Assembly: GCA_944384725.1 (NCBI GenBank)
Contig: CALWUJ010000001.1
Span: forward strand, 104,138-168,137
From: an uncultured Agathobaculum sp.
GTDB lineage: Bacteria; Bacillota; Clostridia; Oscillospirales; Butyricicoccaceae
Direction: 5' to 3'
Length of the DNA stretch: 64,000 bases
The notes beneath the pieces were generated by a model that was not told the DNA's origin, did no database searches, and saw only the letters and a list, made by a program, of their open reading frames with translations. Of the stretch, positions 25,180 through 33,256 are shown piece after piece. Numbering within the stretch: position 1 is the stretch's first letter; each line of letters opens with the position of its first letter. Made by a program: the position numbers and the translations under genes.

Positions 25180-25953
25180 ATGATGGTATATACGAAAAAT
25201 CTGGTGCTGGTATGCACCGGCCGGGATACGGCACGCGCAGCCGGACAGGGTATGCCCGTACTGCACCTCTGCCTGGGTATTACGCCCAAGGGTGCTTTGC
25301 AGCGTTTACAGTTACCGACTGCGCAGGCGAACTGCCTGCTCGGCCTATGCGACCCACCGCTCGATCTGGCAATGTGCAATCCGGACCGACTGGCGGCCGA
25401 TCTGGTTTTCGAGGCCAAGCGCACGGGCGCACCCGGCGTATTTGCGGACTTTGAGCATGACACACCGCGCGGCCGTTCATTGCTGAGCGCTTTTGACACC
25501 GCGCTGCACGAAGCGGATATCCCGTTTTTCGTCCCGCTTGCCTGTGGACGGCAGCTGACGCATGCAATTTTGACCACGCCAACCGCACTCTCTGGCGGCA
25601 GTCTGACCGCCTACATCTCGTCCCTGCAAGGCATTTACGGTGCAGCACGCATCGCTGCGTTTTTGCAGCCTGTCTCACAGGATTTTACTCTGCCCTCCAC
25701 CTCACCGAACGGCAAAACCCTGACCAAAGTCGAGCGCGAAACGCTGTTGGCACACACCGGCGCGCAAGCGTTCTTCTCCCGCGAATTATGCGCAAAATAC
25801 TTCACCTACACCGACACAGACGGCCGCGCGCACTTTGTCCTGTTTGACGATGCCTCCACGCTGGAAGCCAAGCTCGCGCAGCTAGCCGGCTGCGGTGTGC
25901 AGACAGTATTCGCGCTGTTTCCGGACGCCGCAGAACTGCTCAGTCCGTCGTAA
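25180..25953 (+). CDS. GH18-like TIM-barrel protein with degenerate active site
   Basis: The ATG at 25180 with AAGGGA 7 bases upstream gives 257 residues. There is no signal peptide or LysM domain. GAPGVFADFEHD resembles the GH18 catalytic strand (DGIDIDFE, family DxxDxE), but only part of the motif is kept. The C-terminal YFTYTDTDGRAHFVLFDDASTLEAKLAQL is the pattern seen at the end of GH18 domains of spore enzymes such as YaaH. It may be a spore-associated, possibly inactive glycosidase-like protein. Its end overlaps convergent ybaK by 14 bp. Assignment is tentative. Confidence 0.6.
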   Translation: MMVYTKNLVLVCTGRDTARAAGQGMPVLHLCLGITPKGALQRLQLPTAQANCLLGLCDPPLDLAMCNPDRLAADLVFEAKRTGAPGVFADFEHDTPRGRSLLSAFDTALHEADIPFFVPLACGRQLTHAILTTPTALSGGSLTAYISSLQGIYGAARIAAFLQPVSQDFTLPSTSPNGKTLTKVERETLLAHTGAQAFFSRELCAKYFTYTDTDGRAHFVLFDDASTLEAKLAQLAGCGVQTVFALFPDAAELLSPS

Positions 25954-26419
25954 TCGATGCGGTTTTGGCGCGCGTCAGGGCAATCAAATCCGCCGGGGCG
26001 CACTCAATTTGATAACCAATTTTACCCGCTGATACGATAACGGTTGGAATCGTATTTACACTCTCATCAAACACGGTCGCAAACGCCTTTTTCATGCCAA
26101 CCGGCGAACAGCCGCCGCGCACATAGCCGGTCAGCCCCAGCAGTTCCTTAACGTGCACCATTTCCACCGACTTCTCCCCTGCGGCCTTGGCAGCTTTTTT
26201 CAGGTCAAGCTCTTGCGCAACGGGGATGACAAACACATGATAGCTGCCCGAGCGTCCGCGCGCTACCAGCGTTTTGAACACCTGTTCCACGTTCTGACCG
26301 AGCAGTTCTGCCACCGTCACGCCATCCACCGCTTCCTTGCCATGCGGATATTCATGTGCGGTATATGCGATTTTATGCTGTTCGAGCACACGCATCACAT
26401 TGGTTTTATCCGAAGCCAT
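25940..26419 (-). CDS. ybaK: Cys-tRNA(Pro) deacylase
   Basis: Hydrolyses mischarged Cys-tRNA(Pro). The 159-residue product has the YbaK/EbsC fold: N-terminal helix, YTAHEYPHGKEAVDGVTVAELLGQNVEQVFKTLVA, the conserved Lys in VFKTLV, and the GYVRGGCSPVGMKKAF loop with PTVIVSAGKIGYQIE near the end. Its last 14 bp overlap the convergent GH18-like gene, so neither gene has room for its own terminator there. Confidence 0.94.
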   Translation of the reverse strand: MASDKTNVMRVLEQHKIAYTAHEYPHGKEAVDGVTVAELLGQNVEQVFKTLVARGRSGSYHVFVIPVAQELDLKKAAKAAGEKSVEMVHVKELLGLTGYVRGGCSPVGMKKAFATVFDESVNTIPTVIVSAGKIGYQIECAPADLIALTRAKTASITTD

Positions 26420-26488
26420 CTTTCTCGCTCCAATCTGCGTTTTATACAGATATTATAGCTTCCATTTGTGCAAAGCGCAAGAAATATC

Positions 26489-26519
26489 AAAAGGGTTTCT
26501 CCAATAGAGAAACCCTTTT
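26489..26519. terminator. Terminator of the SLH protein operon
   Basis: A perfect 13-bp stem (26489-26501 with 26507-26519, loop CAATA). On the minus strand it begins 6 bp after the SLH gene stop, with T-rich sequence on the distal side of the stem. Confidence 0.85.
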
Positions 26520-26524
26520 TCATG

Positions 26525-28372
26525 TTATACCGGCCGCGCGATGACAATGCGGATGCGCCCGCCATCCTTTATGTCCTTTTCGTAATAACAAGTGATGTTA
26601 TACGCATCAAAGTTATTTCGCAGTTCGGTCAGCGAGAGCAGGCTGTAATTCGAATTCTCATACAGATATACCGCGCAGTCATCCCAGAACAGCCAGTTTT
26701 CCCCGTCTTTTGTCACACCGAGCTGGGTGACGCTGTCCGGATTTTTGATCTGATACAAGGCACGCACCGAATCCAGCTGCCCGTCTTTGATCGTCAGCTG
26801 CGCCGGACCGATCGATGCCCCCAAGGTCTTACCGTTGGTCGAAATTGTCTGTTTTTCACCGTTTACCAGATAGGTATAGCTGCCGGACAGGCTCATATCG
26901 TTTGACTGTTCACTGACGCCGGTGATGATACCATATTCATATAAATCGCCCGTAAAGTCATTGAGAATCAGGTCAGTAATCTCTCCTGCGTCATTGGTAG
27001 CGCAGTACCGCACATCACCGCTTTCCAACACCGCGCCGTTTAACCGCGAATAATAAACGCGTACGGCTGCGGTATCGTTGACATCCAGAATGCGCACATC
27101 ATCCGCCATGGTTTTGCTTCCGATCGTGTGTCCCGATACCGTACCGGATACCGATGAAGAGTTCAGGATAGAAACATCGGTTTCGGACGAGCCGAAACCG
27201 ATCGAAACAAAATCGCCCTCTTCAATCGAGGTCTTGGAACAGGGATAGACATAGCTTACGCCGTCTGTTGCCGTGACCGTGATCGTGCGAGATGTGTATG
27301 CATTGCCGACAGCATTATAGTATGTACCTGTGCCGACCGCTGTCACCACACCGGCAACCGACGCGGCATAGTCCTCCGCAGGAAGTGCGTAAACCACCTT
27401 ACCATCCCGACCGAGCAGCAGCGTCACCACATCACCTACATTCAGCCCACCGAGTGTGGACAGCGCATAGGCAGCCTCGCTCGTCTCGATTTCATAGGTG
27501 TTGCCCGCAACCGTCACTGAGGTCGGCGAAGAAGTCGCAGGCGACGCCGATTGATAGGTGCCGCTGACCGCGTTGGCATAAGCCCAAATGGTCGAGTCGT
27601 TATAGTAAATGACGTCATATTTCTGCACTGCGTTGGCTGTGGATGCATAGCCGTTGCGGTAAACCGTCTTGTTTGCACTCGAAACAAGGTCAGACAGACT
27701 GCCCTCTACGACAAACGGCCCTTCCATCGTATCCGATACCATGCTCAGATAGTCAATCTCGCCATCACTGTTCAAAGTATAGCCCAGCGTTTGCGCATAA
27801 ACCTGTCCGTCCTTGGTGTCCGCGTTGAGCAGATTGTAAAACAGGTACATCATGTTGCGGCGCGTCATGGTCGTGCCTTGCGAGGCAGTTACGCCCGTAT
27901 CCAATCCCAGCGACTGATAGAGCGCAAGCTGCCCGTATGGGTAAGAGCCGGAAAAATCCTCGGTCGTATAGCCGAGCAGCTTGAGACAGCCGGTGGCGGC
28001 TTCTTCGAGCGTCACTGTTTGGTTCGGCTTATAGCTGCCATCCAGATATCCGGTCAGCCAGCCTTGCTGCACTGCGGTTTTGACGTAACCTGCCGCCCAA
28101 TGCGTATACGGTACATCCTTAAACGGGGAGACATTGGACGTGCCCGCCACCTTATCCTTATAGCTGGATGCTGCAACCAGCATCTTGGCATATTCCGCGC
28201 GGGTGACCGTTTTATCCAGATTCATATTACCGTTTGTATCACCCACCATGATGCCGGTCGAGCGGATGACCTGTTCCACCACGCTTTCCGACACCACAGA
28301 CGCTGCAAACGCCATCGGCAGACTGCCTGCCAGCAGCACCGCTGCCAGCAGCAGCGAAAGTACCTTCTTCAT
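26525..28372 (-). CDS. Exported SLH-domain surface protein
   Basis: The ATG at 28372 follows AAAAGGAGG at 6 bases and gives 614 residues with a signal peptide (KKVLSLLLAAVLLAGSLPMAFA, cleavage after AFA, positions 1-23). Three SLH repeats follow at about 30-70, 80-125 and 130-175 (for example FKDVPYTHWAAGYVKTAVQQ). The rest is Ser/Thr/Gly-rich beta sequence of unknown fold. SLH domains bind pyruvylated wall polymer, and the needed CsaB-type enzyme is encoded at 14-16 kb. It lies 13 bp after the export permease gene, so it is the last gene of that operon. Confidence 0.88.
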   Translation of the reverse strand: MKKVLSLLLAAVLLAGSLPMAFAASVVSESVVEQVIRSTGIMVGDTNGNMNLDKTVTRAEYAKMLVAASSYKDKVAGTSNVSPFKDVPYTHWAAGYVKTAVQQGWLTGYLDGSYKPNQTVTLEEAATGCLKLLGYTTEDFSGSYPYGQLALYQSLGLDTGVTASQGTTMTRRNMMYLFYNLLNADTKDGQVYAQTLGYTLNSDGEIDYLSMVSDTMEGPFVVEGSLSDLVSSANKTVYRNGYASTANAVQKYDVIYYNDSTIWAYANAVSGTYQSASPATSSPTSVTVAGNTYEIETSEAAYALSTLGGLNVGDVVTLLLGRDGKVVYALPAEDYAASVAGVVTAVGTGTYYNAVGNAYTSRTITVTATDGVSYVYPCSKTSIEEGDFVSIGFGSSETDVSILNSSSVSGTVSGHTIGSKTMADDVRILDVNDTAAVRVYYSRLNGAVLESGDVRYCATNDAGEITDLILNDFTGDLYEYGIITGVSEQSNDMSLSGSYTYLVNGEKQTISTNGKTLGASIGPAQLTIKDGQLDSVRALYQIKNPDSVTQLGVTKDGENWLFWDDCAVYLYENSNYSLLSLTELRNNFDAYNITCYYEKDIKDGGRIRIVIARPV

Positions 28373-28385
28373 GCTTTTCCTCCTT

Positions 28386-29561
28386 TTAATCGCAGCGCAG
28401 CGCGTCGATCGGGTTGAGCTTTGCCGCCTTATTGGCCGGCATAAAGCCGAAAAACACACCGATAAACACCGAAACACCAAAGCTGATGCCAACCGCGCTC
28501 AGAGAAGGCGCAGCATCAATGCCGATCGCCTGTCCAAGGGCCAACGCCACGCCTGCACCGAACACAATACCGATCACACCGCCGAGTGCCGAGGTCGTCC
28601 CAGCTTCGATAACGAACTGACGCATGATGTCCCGTTTTTTCGCGCCGAGCGATTTGCGAATGCCAATCTCACGCGTGCGCTCGGTCACCGACACGAGCAT
28701 GATATTCATAATGCCGATGCCGCCAACCAGCAAAGAAATGCTCGCAATACCAACCAGCACCATAGTCATCATGCTGGTCATCTCCTCCATGGAATCAATC
28801 ATTTCCTGCATGTCGGAGATGGTGTAGAAGTCGTCATTTTCAAATACGGTATACAGGGCATTGTCCAGAATGGTCGTGCCTTGTGCATTCAGGGAAGAAT
28901 CCCATGTAGCAAACGTATAGGCTGAAATCTGACCGAAACTCATCTTGGAGGCCGTGGTGTACGGCAGATAGATGCAGTCATCCGCTGATCCTTCGGTCGA
29001 ATCGTCCTGCTGCTCAATGACACCGACCACGGTCAGCGCGTTACCGTTTACTTTGACCGTCTGCCCGATTGGATTGCCGCCCAGCATATTGGCCACATAA
29101 GTGCCGACCACGGCCACCTTGCTGCGCGCTTCCAGATCCGCATAGCTGATAAACCGGCCGCTTTGCATCGCAAGGCCGTTGATCTCCGCATACTGTTCGG
29201 AAACGCCGCTGACCGTGGTGGATGAAAAGCTGTCCGAATCGGTTGCCGTTTTGACCGAACCCATGATGATCACCGTCGGGCTCATGCCCATGAATACGTC
29301 GGTGTTTTCCTCATACAGGTCATACATATCATCCACATCCACCGTACGGGACGAGCCACGCCCAGTGACATTCACGGTCAGCATATTGGTGCCCATGTCC
29401 TCGAACATAGAGGTGACCTCACCTGTCATGCCCTGCATCAGTGATACAAGGATAATCACTGAGCCGACGCCGATGATGATACCCAGCATGGTGAGAAATG
29501 CGCGCAGCTTGCTGCCCGCCAGACTTTTGAGCGCCAGCTTGAACGCCTGTGTAAATCCCAT
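28386..29561 (-). CDS. MacB-type ABC transporter permease
   Basis: A 391-residue FtsX/MacB-family permease: N-terminal transmembrane helix (LRAFLTMLGIIIGVGSVIILVSLMQG), a large extracellular MacB core domain (~residues 45-270), then three C-terminal helices including VLVGIASISLLVGGIGIMNIMLVSVTERTREIGIRKSLGA, the family signature. It pairs with the ATPase 3 bp upstream and the HlyD-like adaptor. Such systems export peptides, lipoproteins or antibiotics; the substrate is unknown. Position before the SLH gene suggests a cell-surface role. Confidence 0.92.
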   Translation of the reverse strand: MGFTQAFKLALKSLAGSKLRAFLTMLGIIIGVGSVIILVSLMQGMTGEVTSMFEDMGTNMLTVNVTGRGSSRTVDVDDMYDLYEENTDVFMGMSPTVIIMGSVKTATDSDSFSSTTVSGVSEQYAEINGLAMQSGRFISYADLEARSKVAVVGTYVANMLGGNPIGQTVKVNGNALTVVGVIEQQDDSTEGSADDCIYLPYTTASKMSFGQISAYTFATWDSSLNAQGTTILDNALYTVFENDDFYTISDMQEMIDSMEEMTSMMTMVLVGIASISLLVGGIGIMNIMLVSVTERTREIGIRKSLGAKKRDIMRQFVIEAGTTSALGGVIGIVFGAGVALALGQAIGIDAAPSLSAVGISFGVSVFIGVFFGFMPANKAAKLNPIDALRCD

Positions 29562-29564
29562 CCG

Positions 29565-30296
29565 TCAGTCTCCTCTCGGGAAGGCCTCGCGCGCCGGCCC
29601 ATCAAAGATGATTTTTCCATCCGCCACACGAATGACACGCTTTGCCTCCTGTGCAATGCCGTTGTCATGCGTGATCAGAACGATTGTATTGCCCTCTTCG
29701 TTGAGCTTTTGCAGAAAATCCAACACCTCTCGGCTGGTGCGCGAATCGAGCGCACCGGTCGGTTCGTCGGCCAGAATGACCGACGGATTGCCCGCAAGGG
29801 CGCGCGCAATAGAAACGCGCTGCTGCTGACCACCGGAAAGCTGGTTCGGCAGATTTTTCTCCTTGCCTGCAAGACCGACGCGCGCGATCTGGTACCGCGC
29901 CCGCTCGGCGCGTTCCTCTGCGGGAATCCCTGCATATAACAGAGACAGCTCCACGTTTTCCTGCACGTTCAATTTGGGGATCAGGTTATACTGCTGAAAA
30001 ATAAAGCCCAGCGTTTTGTTGCGAATTTCAGCCTGCTCGTCGTCGGTCAGCTCGGATACATCCTCACCGTTGAGAAAATATTGTCCGCTCGTCGGCACAT
30101 CCAAACAGCCGATGATGTTCATAAGCGTACTTTTTCCCGAGCCGGACTGCCCGACGATCGCCACAAATTCACCCTTGTAAATCTTCATCGAAACGCCGTC
30201 CGAGGCATGTACATCCGTATCGCCCATGTGATAAATCTTATAAATATCGCGCAATTCGATGAGCGGCGTGCCGCCGGACGCTTGTTCTGTTCTCAT
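29565..30296 (-). CDS. MacB/LolD-type ABC transporter ATPase
   Basis: Energises the adjacent permease. Walker A is GQSGSGKST, the signature LSGGQQQRVSIARAL, Walker B VILADEPTGALD and the switch His in LITHD; all complete. At 243 residues it is a stand-alone ATPase as in LolD-type systems. The ATG at 30296 overlaps the TGA of the adaptor gene (GTGATGA); a GTG one codon upstream is also possible. Translational coupling with the adaptor is evident. Confidence 0.93.
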   Translation of the reverse strand: MRTEQASGGTPLIELRDIYKIYHMGDTDVHASDGVSMKIYKGEFVAIVGQSGSGKSTLMNIIGCLDVPTSGQYFLNGEDVSELTDDEQAEIRNKTLGFIFQQYNLIPKLNVQENVELSLLYAGIPAEERAERARYQIARVGLAGKEKNLPNQLSGGQQQRVSIARALAGNPSVILADEPTGALDSRTSREVLDFLQKLNEEGNTIVLITHDNGIAQEAKRVIRVADGKIIFDGPAREAFPRGD

Positions 30297-32125
30297 CACG
30301 GCATACCGCCTCCACCGGAGGGCATGCCTCCACCGCCGCCGGAGGGCATGCCACCGCCGCCGGCAGGCATAGCGCCCATATCGCCGCCGGACATGCCGCC
30401 CATACCGCCGCCAGGCATCATGCCCATCTCGCTTTCCTCATCAGAGGATTCGCGCATCACCTGCGGCACATAGACGACATCGCCTTCCGAAATACCGGAA
30501 ATAATTTCGATATAAGTATCATCCGACAGACCGGTTTCGACCTCAACCGCTCTCCAGCCATCGGGCAGCAGCGTGCCGTTTACCATCGTTCCGTCCGTAT
30601 TCTTTGCACTGTCATCTTTGACATAGACGATATTGCCGCGCTGCACCGCGGAAATCGGTACAGCAACCGCATCCGGCGCTTCATTTACCACGATGGTCGC
30701 GTCCACGTTCATGCCCGGCAGTAAATCCTCCGGTGGGTTATCGATCTGCACGGTCACCGGATAACTGGTCACGCCGTTTTCGGTCGTACCCGCGACCGAG
30801 ACTTTGGTCACAACGCCCTCGATTGTACCGGCATCCTCCAGTGAATCACAGGTGATATTCACCGTTTGCCCGACCGCTACCTGATTGATATCCAGCTCGT
30901 CGAGCGAAATATCAAAGGTCAGGTAGGACAGGTCATAAATGACCGCCAGCGTTGTCTGTCCGTTGGTCGCATCAAGCGTATCACCGACCTTGGTGTTTTT
31001 GGTGATTACCGTGCCGTCGATGGGCGCGGTGATGGTGTAATCATCCAGCTTGTCGACCGTATTTTGATAAGAAAGCTGCTGCTGGGCAAGCGACAGCTTG
31101 CTGTTTTCCACCTGATTTTCCACCGAAGTGGAGGACAGCGTCGCCACAGTCTGCCCCGCCGAGACGGACGAACCTTCCCGGATGGACAGGCTCGCTACCT
31201 TACCGGCGGTATCCGCCGTAATGATAAATTCGGACAGATAGGTAAAGTTTGCACCTTGGTTGCAGGCTACCCCATTCACCGTTGCGCTTGCTGCCGAAGA
31301 AGTGGACAAGCCCCCCGGGTTACTTACCTGAATGGTCACATAGCGTACGATCTGATAGCCGTCCAGCACGGTATCTGCGGCATCAATCGCCGTCACGGTA
31401 CCGGTCAGCGTTTCAAACGAGCCGTCCATGGTCACCGTCGCCGTGCTGCCCACACCGAATGTGGCTGCATCCGAAGCATTAAACGGCACGGTCAGCTCCA
31501 TGGAGGAAGAATCGCGCACATCCGCAATCGTCGCGCCCGCCTGCACCTGATCGCCCACCTCAACATACAGCTTGGTCACTACGCCGGATTTATCCGCCTT
31601 GACATTCAGGTCATTCAGGCTCTCCACCGTCTGATTATAGCTGTTCTGGCTCTGCTGCAAGGAAAGCTGGGCCTGCTCAATCGAATTCTGGGCATCTGTA
31701 CTGTCGATTTTATACATCACATCGCCCTTTTTCACCTCGTCGCCTTCCTCAAATGTGCAGGAAAGCACTTCTCCCTGCACAGCGCTGGTGACATCGTACT
31801 GGTTAGCCGGTTCAATGGTGCCGGTTGCGGACAGGGTCAGCTGGATATCCTGCCGGGAGGCCTCGCTCTCGGTATAGGTTTGCATCATCTCACCCTTGCC
31901 CGACAGAAAAAAGTGCCGAACGCCGAACACTCCGGCCAGCACAACCACCAGTACGACCGGAATGACCACTTTCTTTTTCAGTTTCCTGCGTTTTTTCTTT
32001 TTGCTGTGCGCACCGGGCGGCGTGCTTTCCGCGGAAGCCTCCTCTTTGGCCTTGGTGTCCGCGGAGAACAGTTTCTTTCCTTTGCGGGACTTTTTATCGC
32101 GCAATTTTTCAAACGGCAATTTCAA
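30296..32125 (-). CDS. HlyD/MacA-type adaptor with two barrel-sandwich units and a Gly-Met-Pro tail
   Basis: The TTG at 32125 is preferred because AGGAGGG lies 8 bases before it; a TTG at 32146 would put that site inside the gene. The 609-residue product has a long basic cytoplasmic N-terminus, one membrane anchor (VVIPVVLVVVLAGVFGV), then two lipoyl-like hybrid regions: VTSAVQGEVLSCTFEEGDEVKKGDVM with KADKSGVVTKLYVEVGDQV, and ITADTAGKVASLSIREGSSV with ITAPIDGTVITKNTKVGDTL. It ends in a ~45-residue repeat of GGM and GGMPS units. The duplicated hybrid region and the tail are unusual. Partner of the ATPase and permease downstream. Confidence 0.88.
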   Translation of the reverse strand: MKLPFEKLRDKKSRKGKKLFSADTKAKEEASAESTPPGAHSKKKKRRKLKKKVVIPVVLVVVLAGVFGVRHFFLSGKGEMMQTYTESEASRQDIQLTLSATGTIEPANQYDVTSAVQGEVLSCTFEEGDEVKKGDVMYKIDSTDAQNSIEQAQLSLQQSQNSYNQTVESLNDLNVKADKSGVVTKLYVEVGDQVQAGATIADVRDSSSMELTVPFNASDAATFGVGSTATVTMDGSFETLTGTVTAIDAADTVLDGYQIVRYVTIQVSNPGGLSTSSAASATVNGVACNQGANFTYLSEFIITADTAGKVASLSIREGSSVSAGQTVATLSSTSVENQVENSKLSLAQQQLSYQNTVDKLDDYTITAPIDGTVITKNTKVGDTLDATNGQTTLAVIYDLSYLTFDISLDELDINQVAVGQTVNITCDSLEDAGTIEGVVTKVSVAGTTENGVTSYPVTVQIDNPPEDLLPGMNVDATIVVNEAPDAVAVPISAVQRGNIVYVKDDSAKNTDGTMVNGTLLPDGWRAVEVETGLSDDTYIEIISGISEGDVVYVPQVMRESSDEESEMGMMPGGGMGGMSGGDMGAMPAGGGGMPSGGGGGMPSGGGGMP

Positions 32126-32293
32126 TCTTTGTTCCCTCCTGCTCAACTTTTATGCCGCGTATCATCATAAGCGCACTTGTTTGAAGAAAGATTGAAAAAA
32201 CTGCGACTTAACAATTTTTCCACCACTCCTACACAAAAACTCCACATACACCGCGCAAAATAAGAACACCCCTCGCAAGAAAGGAGATTGTTC

Positions 32294-32968
32294 ATGCGCG
32301 TTCTTCTGATTGGGCCAACCGAGAACGAAAAGATTCCTCAAGCGCTCCGGCGCGACCATATTTTGTTTGACCACATCCCATTGCCCGGCACGGAGCCTCT
32401 TATTTTCCCGGAAGGACTGTATGACGTCGCAGTTCTGTTGACGAGCAGTGCAGGAAAAGTTGCAGCGCAGCAATTGACCGCGCTCCTGCCTTCACTGCGG
32501 GAGGATGGCATGTCCGTGCCGCTGCTGATCGTGGCAGCGCATCTGTCCGCGCGCGACCGCATCGTAGTGCTGGACGCCGGCGCGGACGATGTGCTGACCC
32601 AGCCTTTCCTGATCGGTGAACTGCTGGCACGCATCCGTGCACTCAGCAGGCGCAGCCCGGTATTACAGCCCCGCCTGCTGCAGGCCGGCGATTTGTCACT
32701 CGACCGCGGGCACTGCATGCTGCAAGGACCCAAGGGGGAAATTCGTTTGTCCTGTAAAGAAATGCAGCTGATCGAACTGTTCCTGCTGCACACCGGTCAA
32801 GTGCTGCCGCGCGAGACCCTGCGGCAAAAGGTCTGGGGCATTGACTGCGAATCCGCCTACAATGCCATCGAGGTTTACTTATCGCTTGTACGCCGCAAGC
32901 TGCGCACCATTGGCTCAGATGCGCAGATCCACGCGGAACGCGGCGTCGGCTATTACATCGAAGCATAA
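32294..32968 (+). CDS. OmpR-family response regulator with degenerate receiver
   Basis: The ATG at 32294 with AAGGAG 7 bases upstream gives 224 residues. The receiver (1-~118) lacks key residues: where the phospho-Asp should stand the sequence is YDVAVLLTSSAG, and the conserved Lys of KPF is Gln (TQPF). The acidic pair near the N-terminus is also missing (LLIGPTENEK). The C-terminal winged helix is intact (KEMQLIELFLLHTGQVLPRETL; ending AERGVGYYIEA). No kinase gene is adjacent. It probably works without phosphorylation and, being divergent from the export operon, may control it. Confidence 0.85.
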   Translation: MRVLLIGPTENEKIPQALRRDHILFDHIPLPGTEPLIFPEGLYDVAVLLTSSAGKVAAQQLTALLPSLREDGMSVPLLIVAAHLSARDRIVVLDAGADDVLTQPFLIGELLARIRALSRRSPVLQPRLLQAGDLSLDRGHCMLQGPKGEIRLSCKEMQLIELFLLHTGQVLPRETLRQKVWGIDCESAYNAIEVYLSLVRRKLRTIGSDAQIHAERGVGYYIEA

Positions 32969-32969
32969 C

Positions 32970-33018
32970 AAAACGTCCCCGCAGCCACATGCATCTGCAT
33001 GGGCCGCAGGGACGTTTT
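32970..33018 (+). terminator. Terminator of the response regulator gene
   Basis: Outer stem AAAACGTCCC (32970-32979) with GGGACGTTTT (33009-33018) and an inner CATGCA/TGCATG stem. Confidence 0.78.
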
Positions 33019-33024
33019 TCTGCA

Positions 33025-33129
33025 TTACCAACCACGGTACTTGCCGCGCTCGATCGGGCCGAACAGGACATCCGTCCAGTGCCGGAACCAATCCCACAGT
33101 CCGCTTGTCTTTTGGTTGTCCTGATTCAT
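33025..33129 (-). CDS. 34-residue hypothetical peptide rich in Trp
   Basis: ATG at 33129 with GGAGG 8 bases upstream, TAA at 33025. The peptide has a polar N-terminus, then LWDWFRHWTDVLFGPIERGKYRGW: an amphipathic stretch with four Trp residues and net positive charge near the end. No family is recognised. The strong ribosome binding site and clean fit between the 33.0-kb terminator and a 127-bp upstream gap argue that it is real. Confidence 0.5.
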   Translation of the reverse strand: MNQDNQKTSGLWDWFRHWTDVLFGPIERGKYRGW

Positions 33130-33256
33130 ACCACGATCCTCCTTTGTTTTTCTGATTTTATTCTACCCTATTTTTCGTTGCCTGTCCTTCACAAAACTGT
33201 GAAATTTTTCTTAAGAATTTATGAAGGGGCCGTCCAGCAGGACAACCCCTTTGCCT

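Noticed and set aside
33222-33250. Stem-loop at the end of rmuC as a terminator
   Set aside because: The stem AAGGGG/CCCCTT with an inner stem is fair, but no T-tract follows on the minus strand.
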